Source: AP-15 sp963733945 (GTDB lineage Bacteria; Pseudomonadota; Alphaproteobacteria; ATCC43930; CGMCC-115725). From it: DNA of 64,000 nt. Below the pieces are notes generated by a model. It ran no database searches, was not told the DNA's origin, and was given only the letters and a program-made list of their open reading frames with translations. The first letter of the stretch is position 1. Every line of letters begins with the position of its first letter. The stretch covers positions 1 to 64,000 of the forward strand of contig CAVTFD010000016.1 in the NCBI GenBank assembly GCA_963733945.1. Direction: 5' to 3'. Positions 7,867 to 16,542 of this stretch are shown here, in pieces. The translations under genes and the position numbers were made by a program.

Positions 7867-8820
7867 ATGGGAATGAGCGCCGGGAAATTTTGGCTGGCAT
7901 CGTTCCTCGCCGCAGCCGCACTGCTGCTGTTGACGCGCTGGCAGATCCAGAACGAGTACTTCTATTTCGCCGCCTATGTGGTGCTGCAATACGTCGTGCT
8001 GGCGACCGCTTGGAACATTCTCGGCGGCTATACCGGCTACACCAATTTCGGCACCGGCGCGTTTTTCGCCTTCGGCGCTTACAGTTCGGTCGTGCTCCAC
8101 AAGCTGAGTTCGGTCCCAATCCCGGTGATGATCTTGGTCGCGGGACTGGTCTCTGGGCTCCTCGGCTTCGGTATGGGCTATCTGACTCTGCGGCTGAAGG
8201 GGGTGTTTTTCGCCATTGCGACGTTAGCCTTGGCAATTGTAGCCCAAACCCTGATAGTCAATTGGGACTTTGTCGGGGGTTCGCGCGGCATCTACATCAT
8301 CCGGCCGCAGAAATCGCCGATCCATGGTGGCTACATTCAGTATCTCTACTCTTTAATGCTGTTGCTCAGTTGGCTGGCGGTAGCGGTCGCGCGAACGATC
8401 GAGCGTTCTCGGCTTGGGCTCGGCCTCGCCGCGATCCGCGATGACGAGCAGGCGGCCGAGGCGAGCGGCGTGCCGACCTTGCGGCTCAAGCTGATCGCCA
8501 CCACCTTGAGCGGCGCGCTGATGGGTATGTCAGGGGCGCCACTGCCTTACTACGTGACCTATCTCGATCCGACTTCGAGCTTCAACCTGTCCTATGCGGT
8601 CAACAGCGTGGCGATGCCGTTGATCGGCGGCATGACCAGTTGGATCGGCCCGCTGATCGGCGCGATCCTGCTCGGCACGATCCAGCAGGTCGCGACGGTG
8701 ACGATCTCCTCGGCGCTGAACTTGCTGATCGTCGGGCTGTTGTTGATCGCCTTTGTGATCATCGCGCCCAACGGGATCGTGGGGCTGGTGCAGGCTCACC
8801 GCCGTGCAAGGGAGCAGTGA
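7867..8820 (+). CDS. livM: Branched-chain amino acid type ABC transporter permease, LivM family
   Basis: A 317-residue inner-membrane permease paired with LivH. It shows the LivM signature TAWNILGGYTGYTNFGTGAFF, the GLAAIRDDEQAAEASGV coupling loop and about nine hydrophobic segments. It begins MGMSAGKFW, 2 nt after the livH stop, and its stop overlaps the livG start by one base, so the genes are translated as one unit. Confidence 0.91.
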   Translation: MGMSAGKFWLASFLAAAALLLLTRWQIQNEYFYFAAYVVLQYVVLATAWNILGGYTGYTNFGTGAFFAFGAYSSVVLHKLSSVPIPVMILVAGLVSGLLGFGMGYLTLRLKGVFFAIATLALAIVAQTLIVNWDFVGGSRGIYIIRPQKSPIHGGYIQYLYSLMLLLSWLAVAVARTIERSRLGLGLAAIRDDEQAAEASGVPTLRLKLIATTLSGALMGMSGAPLPYYVTYLDPTSSFNLSYAVNSVAMPLIGGMTSWIGPLIGAILLGTIQQVATVTISSALNLLIVGLLLIAFVIIAPNGIVGLVQAHRRAREQ

Positions 8821-9566
8821 TGGCCCAATCCGCTCCGCCATTGCTCGAAGCGAGCGGGCTCGGCAAGCATTTTGGCGGGTTTGTCGCGCTCGAAAACATC
8901 AATCTAGCCATCGCCGAGGGGGAAAGGTTGGGGCTGATCGGCCCCAACGGCTCGGGCAAGAGCACCTTGGTCAATTGCCTCTGCGGCACGTTGCGCCACG
9001 ATGGCGGCAGCATCACGTTCGATGGCCGACGGCTCGACGGAACGCCCGCCTATAAGCGCACCCGGCTCGGGCTCGCGCGCAGTTTTCAATTGCCGAGGCC
9101 ATTTCGCACGATGAGCCTCGTCGACAATCTGCGCATACCGCTGCTCTACACGGTCAATGCCCGGTCAGGCACGCGCCTCCGCACCGGCGCAATCGATGAG
9201 CGCTGCCTACAGCTCCTTGACGATGTCGGCCTTGCCGACAAAGCGCGCCGGCTGCCGCGCGACCTGACCCAGGTCGAGATGCGCAAGCTCGAACTTGCCC
9301 GCGCGGTGGCAAGCGCGCCGCGGCTGTTGTTTGCCGACGAGTCGATGGCCGGGCTGTCTCCCTCGGAGGTCGAGGAGATCCTGGCGGTGCTAACCCGCCT
9401 CAACCAATCCGGGATCACGATCGTCTTGATCGAGCACATCATGCGCGCAGTCATGAGCTTTTCGACCCGGCTGGTCGTGCTGGTGGCTGGGCAGAAGATC
9501 GCCGACGGGGAGCCGCAGGAGGCGATCCGCAACCCCGAGGTCGAGAGGGCCTATCTTGGCGAGTAG
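8820..9566 (+). CDS. livG: ABC transporter ATP-binding protein, LivG family, with degenerate signature
   Basis: A 248-residue ATPase of the HAAT importer. Walker A is GPNGSGKST at residues 41-49 and the H-loop is LIEHIM. Two core motifs deviate from the family. Where the ABC signature is expected, the sequence reads LTQVEMRKLELARA rather than an LSxGQ-like motif. Walker B reads LLFADES, with Ser where Pro is usual, though the catalytic Glu is kept. Asymmetric sites are known in heterodimeric ABC ATPases and the LivF partner is canonical, so the transporter may still work. The start overlaps the livM stop. Confidence 0.88.
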   Translation: MAQSAPPLLEASGLGKHFGGFVALENINLAIAEGERLGLIGPNGSGKSTLVNCLCGTLRHDGGSITFDGRRLDGTPAYKRTRLGLARSFQLPRPFRTMSLVDNLRIPLLYTVNARSGTRLRTGAIDERCLQLLDDVGLADKARRLPRDLTQVEMRKLELARAVASAPRLLFADESMAGLSPSEVEEILAVLTRLNQSGITIVLIEHIMRAVMSFSTRLVVLVAGQKIADGEPQEAIRNPEVERAYLGE

Positions 9567-10287
9567 CCTCTCGATCGCTCGCGTCGATGCCGGCTATGCC
9601 GCGGTGCGCGTGCTTGAAGACGTGTCGCTGACGGTGGCGGCAGGCGAAACCGTGGTGCTGCTCGGGACCAACGGCAACGGCAAGAGCACCCTGATGAAAT
9701 GCGTCATGGGCATCGTGACGCCTATGGCCGGCAGCATTGTCGCCGAGATCGACGGCAAACGGCATGATCTTGTGGGCCGTTCCACCGAGGAGATTGTCGA
9801 TCTCGGCATCAGCCTGGTGCCCGAGGGGAGGCGGCTGTTCCCCAAGCTGACCGTCGAAGAGAATTTGCTGCTGGGCGCGTTCCGCCCGACCGCACGGGCC
9901 GAGATCGCCGGCAATCTTAAATCGTCCTACGAGACCTTTCCGGCATTACGCGAAAGGCGGCGTCAACTTGCCGGTAGCATGAGCGGCGGCGAGCAGCAGA
10001 TGCTGGCGTTGGCGCGGGCATTGATGTCGGCGCCAAAGATCCTGCTGATCGACGAGCCTTCGGTTGGCCTCGCCCCGGTATTGGTCAAGCGCACGATCGA
10101 AAAGATCCAAGAATTAAAGGAGCGCTACCAGTTGACCGTGCTGATGGCCGAGCAAAACTTCAACCAGGCGGTTCGCATTGCCGACCGCGGCTACGTCATC
10201 GTCCATGGCAAGATTGCCTTCGAAGGCAAATCCACCGACGAACTCAACAACAACGAACTCGTCCGCAAATTCTATCTCGGGCTGTAG
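9556..10287 (+). CDS. livF: ABC transporter ATP-binding protein, LivF family
   Basis: A 243-residue ATPase, the second nucleotide-binding subunit. All motifs are canonical: Walker A GTNGNGKST at residues 37-45, signature SMSGGEQQ at 141-148, Walker B LLIDEP, and AEQNF in the H-loop region, where LivF proteins carry Gln. Translation starts at TTG 9556, with AGAGGG about six bases upstream, so the gene overlaps livG by 11 nt. It ends the operon. Confidence 0.9.
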   Translation: MASSLSIARVDAGYAAVRVLEDVSLTVAAGETVVLLGTNGNGKSTLMKCVMGIVTPMAGSIVAEIDGKRHDLVGRSTEEIVDLGISLVPEGRRLFPKLTVEENLLLGAFRPTARAEIAGNLKSSYETFPALRERRRQLAGSMSGGEQQMLALARALMSAPKILLIDEPSVGLAPVLVKRTIEKIQELKERYQLTVLMAEQNFNQAVRIADRGYVIVHGKIAFEGKSTDELNNNELVRKFYLGL

Positions 10288-10548
10288 TTCCCGGCCCCTT
10301 TCCAATCGTCCAGCAACCGCGAACTGCCCGAAATCTACGGCTGGCTAGCACGATGGGCCTAGCGTTTCTGCGAGCGGTCGTATAACATAAATCTGTATCG
10401 GATGTGCAAAAGAGCGGCGAATGATAACAGCCGCCGTCTTCGACAGAAACCGTCGAGGAAAGCCAGCCGGACCGGTCTGTAAGGGATCGTGTGGAGGCTG
10501 AATCGGCAGCAAAGCGGGGTCAACCCGCGCTGCATTTGGGAGGAATGG
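10288..10548. other. Intergenic region
   Basis: About 260 bases between livF and the lipoprotein gene. I see no gene or strong hairpin. A mildly AT-rich patch near 10380-10430 may hold the lipoprotein promoter. Confidence 0.5.
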
Positions 10549-10884
10549 ATGCAGCAGTTCGATCGCGCAGTCGGGTTTGCCCTGGTGGTGCTGTGCGCCG
10601 CGGCTCTGGGCGGTTGTGCTGCCCCGAGCCCTAACTTGACAATGGGCACGGCGGCTATCGCGGCGCCCTATCCGCCGCCGGCGATACTGGCCGAGATCCC
10701 GCCGCCCGCTCCCGCGCCGAACTCGCTCTGGCTGGTCGGCCACTGGAACTGGAACGGCGCAAAGTATGTGTGGACGCGCGGTCAATATATTCAGCGCCCG
10801 GCGCCGACCGCAAACTGGATGCCGGGTTATTGGGAGCAGGAATCCCACGGCTGGGTGTGGACCGACGGCCACTGGACATCCTGA
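10549..10884 (+). CDS. YXWGXW-repeat lipoprotein
   Basis: A 111-residue predicted lipoprotein. The signal peptide ends in the lipobox LGGC, so the mature protein would be lipidated at that Cys and membrane-anchored. After a proline-rich linker come three W-rich repeats: LVGHWNWNGAKYVWTRGQY, MPGYWEQESHGWVW and TDGHW. This pattern defines the small YXWGXW-repeat envelope proteins of unknown function. ATG 10549 has GGGAGGA five bases upstream. Confidence 0.8.
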   Translation: MQQFDRAVGFALVVLCAAALGGCAAPSPNLTMGTAAIAAPYPPPAILAEIPPPAPAPNSLWLVGHWNWNGAKYVWTRGQYIQRPAPTANWMPGYWEQESHGWVWTDGHWTS

Positions 10885-10989
10885 CCCCTGTCCGCGCGCT
10901 GGCGGCACCGCCCGAAGCGGGGCGTTGAGCACCAGCGGTGCCAGGATCGAAGGCCCGATGGACGAGCCGAACTCAGCCCGAAAATGATG

Positions 10990-11439
10990 TCAGCTGCGGC
11001 GGGCGAGCGCCAGATCGATTAGCGGTAACAGCGCGGGGGCGGTTGGTAGTCCGCCTTCGACGATCTCGGCGCGGCTGAGCCAGGCAATTTCATCAGCGTC
11101 ATCGCCCGGCGCGCCTTCGCCCGACCGCCAGCTGCCGCGCACGGCGACGAGGGTGTAGTGGTACCGGACCCGGCCCTCGTCGTCGCAGTCGATCGTGTCG
11201 ATCACGGTCAGGACGCCGGACGGCTCAGCGACGACGCCCGTCTCCTCGACGAGTTCGCGCATCGCCCCCTCGGCGACTGTCTCGCCCAATTCCAGCACGC
11301 CGCCAGGAAAGCCCCAACGGCCGGCCATCGGGGGGTTGGAGCGGCGCACGACGAGCGCGCGGTCACCGCGCAACACAACCGCCAGCACCCCGACGATCGG
11401 GCGATCGGGATAGCGGCGACCCTCCTTGCCCCCTGCCAT
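10990..11439 (-). CDS. Nudix hydrolase
   Basis: A 149-residue Nudix pyrophosphohydrolase. The complete Nudix box runs from GGVLELGE to RELVEETGVV (about residues 46-70) with all metal-binding glutamates. The arrangement VLAVVLRGDRALVVRRSNPP before the box resembles the ADP-ribose/MutT-like group. It lies about 50 nt downstream of thiC on the same strand, separated by a perfect hairpin, so it may share the thiC transcript. ATG 11439 is preceded by the G-rich hairpin arm. The substrate is unknown. Confidence 0.88.
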   Translation of the reverse strand: MAGGKEGRRYPDRPIVGVLAVVLRGDRALVVRRSNPPMAGRWGFPGGVLELGETVAEGAMRELVEETGVVAEPSGVLTVIDTIDCDDEGRVRYHYTLVAVRGSWRSGEGAPGDDADEIAWLSRAEIVEGGLPTAPALLPLIDLALARRS

Positions 11440-11440
11440 G

Positions 11441-11464
11441 CCCTCCCCCACAAGCGGGGGAGGG
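11441..11464. repeat. Perfect 9-bp hairpin between thiC and the Nudix gene
   Basis: CCCTCCCCC, a 6-base loop ACAAGC and GGGGGAGGG form a perfect stem one base upstream of the Nudix start codon. The same purine/pyrimidine type of hairpin is common as a dispersed intergenic repeat in alphaproteobacteria. In the transcript it would enclose the Nudix ribosome site. Confidence 0.6.
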
Positions 11465-11492
11465 TTAGAGTGGGGGTTTGCTCCGCCTGGCT

Positions 11493-13355
11493 TCAATCCG
11501 CTGCCGCGCGCGGCTGGCCGCGCTCGTCGGTGTAGATCTCGGCGCCCTGCTCGAGGAAGGCTTTTGACTTTTCCTCCATCCCGGCCCGCGCGTAGTCGCG
11601 TATCTCCTGGGTAATCTGCATCGAGCAGAATTTCGGGCCGCACATCGAGCAGAAATGCGCGAGCTTGGCGCCATCGGCCGGTAGGGTCTGGTCGTGGAAC
11701 TTCTCGGCGGTTTCCGGGTCGAGGGACAGGTTGAACTGGTCGCGCCAGCGAAACTCGAACCGCGCCCTCGACAAGGCGTCGTCGCGCTCGCGCGCGGAAG
11801 GATGGCCCTTTGCCAGATCGGCGGCGTGGGCAGCGATCTTGTAGGTGATGACGCCCGTCTTGACATCGTCGCGGTCGGGCAGGCCGAGATGCTCCTTTGG
11901 CGTGACGTAGCAAAGCAGCGCGGTGCCGAACCAGCCGATCATCGCCGCGCCGATACCTGATGTGATGTGGTCATAGCCGGGCGCGATGTCTGTTGTCAGC
12001 GGGCCCAGCGTATAAAACGGCGCCTCGCCGCATTCCTCGAGCTGCTTTTCCATGTTGATCTTGATCTTGTGCATCGGCACATGGCCCGGGCCTTCGATCA
12101 TGACCTGCACGTCCTGGTCCCAGGCGAGCTTGGTCAATTCGCCCAAGGTTTCGAGCTCGGCGAACTGGGCGCGGTCGTTGGCGTCGGCAATCGATCCCGG
12201 TCGCAACCCGTCGCCCAATGAGTAGCTGACGTCGTAGGCCCGCATGATCTCGTTGATCTCGCGGAAATGGGTGTAGAGGAAACTCTCCTGGTGGTGGGCA
12301 AGGCACCACTTCGCCATGATTGAGCCGCCGCGCGAGACTATGCCGGTGACGCGCGCGGCGGTCAGCGGGATGTAGGCGAGCCTGACGCCGGCATGGATCG
12401 TGAAGTAGTCGACCCCCTGCTCGGCCTGCTCGATCAAGGTGTCGCGGAACAATTCCCAGGTCAGGTCTTCGGCCTTGCCACCGACCTTTTCGAGCGCCTG
12501 ATAGATCGGCACGGTGCCGATCGGCACCGGCGAGTTGCGCACGATCCATTCGCGGATCGTGTGGATATTTCGTCCGGTCGACAGGTCCATGACCGTGTCG
12601 GCGCCCCAGCGCGTCGCCCATACCATCTTTTCGACCTCGTCGGCGACCGAGGAGGTGACGATCGAGTTGCCAATATTGGCGTTGACCTTGACCAGGAAAT
12701 TCCGGCCGATGATCATCGGCTCGGTTTCCGGATGATTGATGTTGTTGGGGATGATCGCGCGGCCGCGCGCGATCTCGTCGCGAACGAATTCCGGTGTCAC
12801 ATAATCGGGGATCGAGGCGCCGAACGATTCGCCGTCGATCGCGCCCTGTCGCAGCAGCTTCTCGCGCCCGAGGTTCTCGCGGATCGCGACGTATTCCATC
12901 TCCGGGGTGATAATCCTGCGTCGGGCATAGGCGAGCTGGGTCGCCGCCGCACCCGCCTTCGCGCGCAGCACCTGGCGCCGGCCACGATCAAACAGCGATA
13001 CAGCACTGGCTTCGCCACTGCGTAAGCCGTTGTCCTCGGGCTTGACCTCGCGGCCTTGGTAGAATTCGACATCGCCGCGCGCCACGATCCAGGGCTTGCG
13101 CAGCTCGGGCAGACCGCGCTGGATGTCGGTCTCGACCGCCGGATCCGAATAAGGGCCGGAGGTATCGTAGGCCCGAACCGCCGGTTCGCCGGACGACGCC
13201 TCGAGGTCGATCTCGCGCATCGCAACCGAAATCTCTTGGTGGAACCGGCCCGGCACATGGACCTTGCGCGAGGCGGGAAACGACCCGGTGGTGACCTGCA
13301 ACTCCTCGACCTTCGGCATCAGCTTCGCGGATGAGAGTGGAGCGGAATCGGGCAT
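11493..13355 (-). CDS. thiC: Phosphomethylpyrimidine synthase ThiC
   Basis: ThiC is a radical-SAM-type enzyme that rearranges aminoimidazole ribotide to HMP-phosphate, the pyrimidine half of thiamine. The 620-residue product has the bacterial family length, the ThiC-associated N-domain, YVAIRENLGREK, SRGGSIMAKWCLAHHQESF, PGHVPMHKI, and the C-terminal iron-sulfur motif CSMCGPKFCSM. The start MPDSAPLSSAK has GGAG upstream and lies about 80 nt after a TPP riboswitch, so the gene is repressed by thiamine pyrophosphate. Confidence 0.97.
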   Translation of the reverse strand: MPDSAPLSSAKLMPKVEELQVTTGSFPASRKVHVPGRFHQEISVAMREIDLEASSGEPAVRAYDTSGPYSDPAVETDIQRGLPELRKPWIVARGDVEFYQGREVKPEDNGLRSGEASAVSLFDRGRRQVLRAKAGAAATQLAYARRRIITPEMEYVAIRENLGREKLLRQGAIDGESFGASIPDYVTPEFVRDEIARGRAIIPNNINHPETEPMIIGRNFLVKVNANIGNSIVTSSVADEVEKMVWATRWGADTVMDLSTGRNIHTIREWIVRNSPVPIGTVPIYQALEKVGGKAEDLTWELFRDTLIEQAEQGVDYFTIHAGVRLAYIPLTAARVTGIVSRGGSIMAKWCLAHHQESFLYTHFREINEIMRAYDVSYSLGDGLRPGSIADANDRAQFAELETLGELTKLAWDQDVQVMIEGPGHVPMHKIKINMEKQLEECGEAPFYTLGPLTTDIAPGYDHITSGIGAAMIGWFGTALLCYVTPKEHLGLPDRDDVKTGVITYKIAAHAADLAKGHPSARERDDALSRARFEFRWRDQFNLSLDPETAEKFHDQTLPADGAKLAHFCSMCGPKFCSMQITQEIRDYARAGMEEKSKAFLEQGAEIYTDERGQPRAAAD

Positions 13356-13433
13356 CGTCGATCTCCGTTGCGCCGGTTGAACGAAGATCCGGGGTATCCG
13401 CGAAGAGGAGGTCGGCTGCAGCCGATGCGTTCC

Positions 13434-13551
13434 TGTCCCTACGCCGGCACGACCCGGATCAGGTTCGAAGGGTTTCCGCGCCCCGCTGCCCACTCTTGAT
13501 AGGAGCGGTCGGGCCGGCGGCATCTCAGCCCCCTGACGGGGCACCCCTTGG
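13434..13551 (-). ncRNA. TPP riboswitch (THI element) of thiC
   Basis: On the minus strand the leader contains GGGGTGCCCC, the THI-box core CTGAGATG (plus 13521-13528) and, after a variable stem, ACCCTTCGAACCTGATCCGG with GCCGGCGTAGGGA at the end. These are the conserved parts of the TPP aptamer in the correct order. The aptamer ends about 80 nt before the thiC start, consistent with control of translation initiation in proteobacteria. Confidence 0.95.
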
Positions 13552-13688
13552 ACGCGCGATTATCGGCAGAGCGCCGGGCCGCCGTCAAGGTTACGGATCG
13601 ATGTCACAATGAGCCCTTGCTGCGCAGCTGTTGTACACGACGTGTAACGGGCCACTTCTACTACGAGAAAGGGCAGAGGGTGGCCGCG

Positions 13689-13991
13689 ATGATCGTCGGG
13701 CGGGTAATCGGCTGGCTCGTGTTGCTCGCCGGACTCTCCGTGCTGACGCGTGACGTGATGGTCTGGATCGACAGGAAGATTTGGGCGCCGGTCGCGCTTG
13801 GCCAATTGTGGTACGAGCTCAGTCGGTCGAGCCTCAATCTCGTCCAGGCAGGGATCCAGCGTTACGTTTCTCCGTTTTTGTGGAATCCGGTTATTGTCAC
13901 CATCCTGTTATGCTGGGCGTTCGCAGTGCTGATCGCCCTCGGCGCGGCGATCCTGTTCATATTCAGAAACCGACCCCAACAGAGGAGCTGA
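13689..13991 (+). CDS. Small two-helix membrane protein, unrecognised
   Basis: A 100-residue protein with two hydrophobic helices (VIGWLVLLAGLSVL near the N-terminus and VIVTILLCWAFAVLIALGAA near the C-terminus) joined by a polar loop with WYELSRSSLNLVQAG. The start MIVGRVIGW has AGAGGG about eight bases upstream. The gene is divergent from thiC and its riboswitch and convergent with the L,D-transpeptidase gene. I recognise no family. Confidence 0.65.
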   Translation: MIVGRVIGWLVLLAGLSVLTRDVMVWIDRKIWAPVALGQLWYELSRSSLNLVQAGIQRYVSPFLWNPVIVTILLCWAFAVLIALGAAILFIFRNRPQQRS

Positions 13992-14032
13992 GCTCCGATC
14001 GATAACCCGCGCCTCGAGAGGGCCAACCGAGA

Positions 14033-14608
14033 TTAGCCGCGAACCGTGATCGTGCTGTCAAAGCCAAGCAGTGGCATCATGCGAACGAGGACATCCCTCT
14101 CGACCGCGATGCAGCCGGCAGTGGGCGAGAAATCGGGACGCGCGATGTGCAAAAAGATGACGCTGCCCGCACCCGGCACGACCGGGTCCATGTTGTAGCC
14201 GATGACCACCAAGAGATCGTAGACCGCGTCGTCGAGCCACATCGGCTCGGCGTGGGCTGGGTAGGGCAGGGAAGCGAGCCGGTTGTAATTGGCGTCGGCC
14301 GGGTCGTCCACCCAGGCGTCCTGCGGCGACAATGCGCGGACAAATAGGCCCGAGCGCGGCGGCCCCATCCGATCCGGCCGATAGAACCCCGAGGCCAACG
14401 GAAAAGTCCCCGCCGGGGTGGCGCCGTCGCCCTCCCTCTTGTTCGCCGCGATCCCGGTGCGGCCAACCGCCGCCCGTGCGCTTCCCCCCGGCCATATCAG
14501 TCGGCCCTCGTGATATTCGAGGTTTTGGTACGTCGCCGCCGCCTTTGCCGAACCGGCCTCCGTGAACAACACCGGAAACGCGAGCAATACTCTCCGGTCG
14601 ATCGGCAT
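14033..14608 (-). CDS. L,D-transpeptidase family (YkuD) protein
   Basis: A 191-residue periplasmic protein with an N-terminal hydrophobic signal and a YkuD catalytic domain. The nucleophile motif is FLHIARPDFSPTAGC, where His and Cys match the family HxxxxxxxxS/TxGC pattern. Such enzymes crosslink peptidoglycan or attach lipoproteins to it. The KREGDGATPAGTFPL segment is typical of the YkuD subgroup. It starts 3 nt after the phaB stop, so it appears to be the third gene of a phaA-phaB operon, an unusual partner for polymer synthesis. Confidence 0.85.
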   Translation of the reverse strand: MPIDRRVLLAFPVLFTEAGSAKAAATYQNLEYHEGRLIWPGGSARAAVGRTGIAANKREGDGATPAGTFPLASGFYRPDRMGPPRSGLFVRALSPQDAWVDDPADANYNRLASLPYPAHAEPMWLDDAVYDLLVVIGYNMDPVVPGAGSVIFLHIARPDFSPTAGCIAVERDVLVRMMPLLGFDSTITVRG

Positions 14609-14611
14609 CCT

Positions 14612-15334
14612 CTAATACATGTGCTGGCCGCCGTTGACCGAAAGGGTCGAGCCGGTGATGAAGTCGGCGTCGTCGGCGACCAGGAACAGGACCGTGCGGG
14701 CGATGTCCTCGGCCTTGCCGAGGCGGCCGACGGGGATGCGAGCAATGATCTTCTCGAGCACGTCGGCCGGTACCGCGCGCACCATCTCTGTGTCGACATA
14801 GCCCGGCGCCACGGCGTTGACGGTAATGCCGCGCGCGGCGCCCTCCTGTGCCAAAGCCTTGGTAAAGCCGTGGATGCCGGACTTCGCCGCAGCGTAGTTG
14901 ACTTGCCCGTATTGCCCGGCCTGGCCGTTGATCGAGCCGATATTGACAATGCGGCCAAAACCGCGCGCACGCATCCCTTCGATGACCTGCCTCGACATAT
15001 TGAAGCAAGAAGAAAGGTTAGTCTGGATCACCGCATTCCATTGCTCCCAGTTCATGCGGTGCATGGTCGCGTCGCGGGTGATGCCGGCATTGTTCACCAG
15101 CACTTCAATCGGGCCAAGCGCGGCTTCGATCGTCTTGACGCCATCGGCGCAGGCCCGGAAGTCCGACACGTCAAATTTAAATATCGGAATGCCGGTCTCG
15201 GCGTTGAAATGCTGCGCCGCCGCATCGTTGCCTGCGTAGGTCGCCGCGACCCGATAACCGCCATTCGCGAGCGCCTCCGAGATCGCCCGGCCGATGCCGC
15301 GCGTCCCCCCGGTGACCACCGCCACCCTCGCCAT
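14612..15334 (-). CDS. phaB: Acetoacetyl-CoA reductase
   Basis: PhaB reduces acetoacetyl-CoA to (R)-3-hydroxybutyryl-CoA with NADPH for polyhydroxybutyrate synthesis. The 240-residue short-chain dehydrogenase has the cofactor motif TGGTRGIG, NNAG, the catalytic YAAAK and the PhaB-type active-site strand GSINGQAGQYGQVNY. The phaA gene lies 32 nt upstream on the same strand. FabG is an alternative by fold, but the gene context and the GQYGQ sequence favour PhaB. Confidence 0.95.
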   Translation of the reverse strand: MARVAVVTGGTRGIGRAISEALANGGYRVAATYAGNDAAAQHFNAETGIPIFKFDVSDFRACADGVKTIEAALGPIEVLVNNAGITRDATMHRMNWEQWNAVIQTNLSSCFNMSRQVIEGMRARGFGRIVNIGSINGQAGQYGQVNYAAAKSGIHGFTKALAQEGAARGITVNAVAPGYVDTEMVRAVPADVLEKIIARIPVGRLGKAEDIARTVLFLVADDADFITGSTLSVNGGQHMY

Positions 15335-15366
15335 GCGTTCCTCCCTGGTGGGTTCGCCCTCCCGCG

Positions 15367-16542
15367 CTAGTCGCGCTCAAGACACATAGCAATTCCCATG
15401 CCGCCGCCGATGCACAGCGTCGCCAGTCCCTTCTTCGCGTTGCGTTTTTGCATCTCGTAAAGCAGCGTGATCAGCACCCGCGCCCCGGAAGCTCCGATCG
15501 GGTGGCCGAGAGCGATGGCGCCGCCGTTGACGTTAACCTTGTCAACGTTCCAGCCAAGATCCTTGTTAACCGCGCAGGCCTGCGCGGCGAACGCTTCGTT
15601 GGCCTCGATCAGGTCGAGATCGCCGGCCGCCCAACCGGCTTTTTTGAGTGCCATGCGGCTTGCCGGGATCGGTCCCGACCCCATGATCGCGGGGTCGACC
15701 CCGGCCGTCGCCCACGAGACGATGCGGGCAAGCGGGCGCACGCCGCGTTTGGCAGCGGCCTCGGCCGTCATCAGCACCACCGCGGCCGCCCCGTCGTTGA
15801 TGCCTGAGGCGTTGCCGGCCGTGACCGTGCCGTTTTTGTCGAAGGCCGGACGCAATTTGGCCAGCACCTCAAAGGTAGTGCCGTGCTTAGGATGTTCGTC
15901 GGTATCGACGACGGTCTCGCCACGCCGCGTCACGATCTTGACCGGGACGATCTCGTCGTTGAAGCGCCCGGCTTTCTGCGCGGATTCTGCCTTGCCCTGC
16001 GAGGCGACGGCGAACGAATCCTGCTGCTCGCGAGTGATCTGCCAGCGTTGCGCGACGTTCTCGGCAGTATTGCCCATGTGGTAGCCGTTGAAAATGTCCC
16101 ACAGCCCGTCGCGGATCATCGTGTCGACGAGTTCGGCATCGCCCATCTTGACGCCGTTGCGCAGATGGATGCAGTGCGGCGCCTGGCTCATGCTCTCCTG
16201 TCCGCCGGCGACGACGATCTCGGAATCGCCGTTGCGGATCGCCTGATAGCCGAGCGCCACGGTGCGCAACCCCGACCCGCACAGCTGGTTGACGCCGTAG
16301 GCAGTCACTTCGAAGGGGAGACCGGCCCCGATCGCCGCCTGCCGGGCCGGGTTCTGGCCCTCGCCGGCGGCCAGGATCTGACCCATGATGACCTCGGATA
16401 CCTCCTTGGGCTCGACCTCGGCGCGGCGTAGCGCCTCGACGATCGCAACCTCGCCGAGCTTGTGTGCGGGCAGGCTGGCAAGCCCCCCGTTGAAGGCCCC
16501 GACCGGGGTGCGCGCGGCGCCGGCAATGACGATATCGGCCAT
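15367..16542 (-). CDS. phaA: Acetyl-CoA C-acetyltransferase (beta-ketothiolase)
   Basis: PhaA condenses two acetyl-CoA to acetoacetyl-CoA, the first step of polyhydroxybutyrate synthesis. The 391-residue length is standard. The nucleophilic Cys88 sits in NQLCGSG, the catalytic His in GHPIGASGAR and the second Cys in CIGGGMG. It is the first gene of phaA-phaB. The phaR repressor gene is divergent, about 300 nt away. Confidence 0.96.
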   Translation of the reverse strand: MADIVIAGAARTPVGAFNGGLASLPAHKLGEVAIVEALRRAEVEPKEVSEVIMGQILAAGEGQNPARQAAIGAGLPFEVTAYGVNQLCGSGLRTVALGYQAIRNGDSEIVVAGGQESMSQAPHCIHLRNGVKMGDAELVDTMIRDGLWDIFNGYHMGNTAENVAQRWQITREQQDSFAVASQGKAESAQKAGRFNDEIVPVKIVTRRGETVVDTDEHPKHGTTFEVLAKLRPAFDKNGTVTAGNASGINDGAAAVVLMTAEAAAKRGVRPLARIVSWATAGVDPAIMGSGPIPASRMALKKAGWAAGDLDLIEANEAFAAQACAVNKDLGWNVDKVNVNGGAIALGHPIGASGARVLITLLYEMQKRNAKKGLATLCIGGGMGIAMCLERD

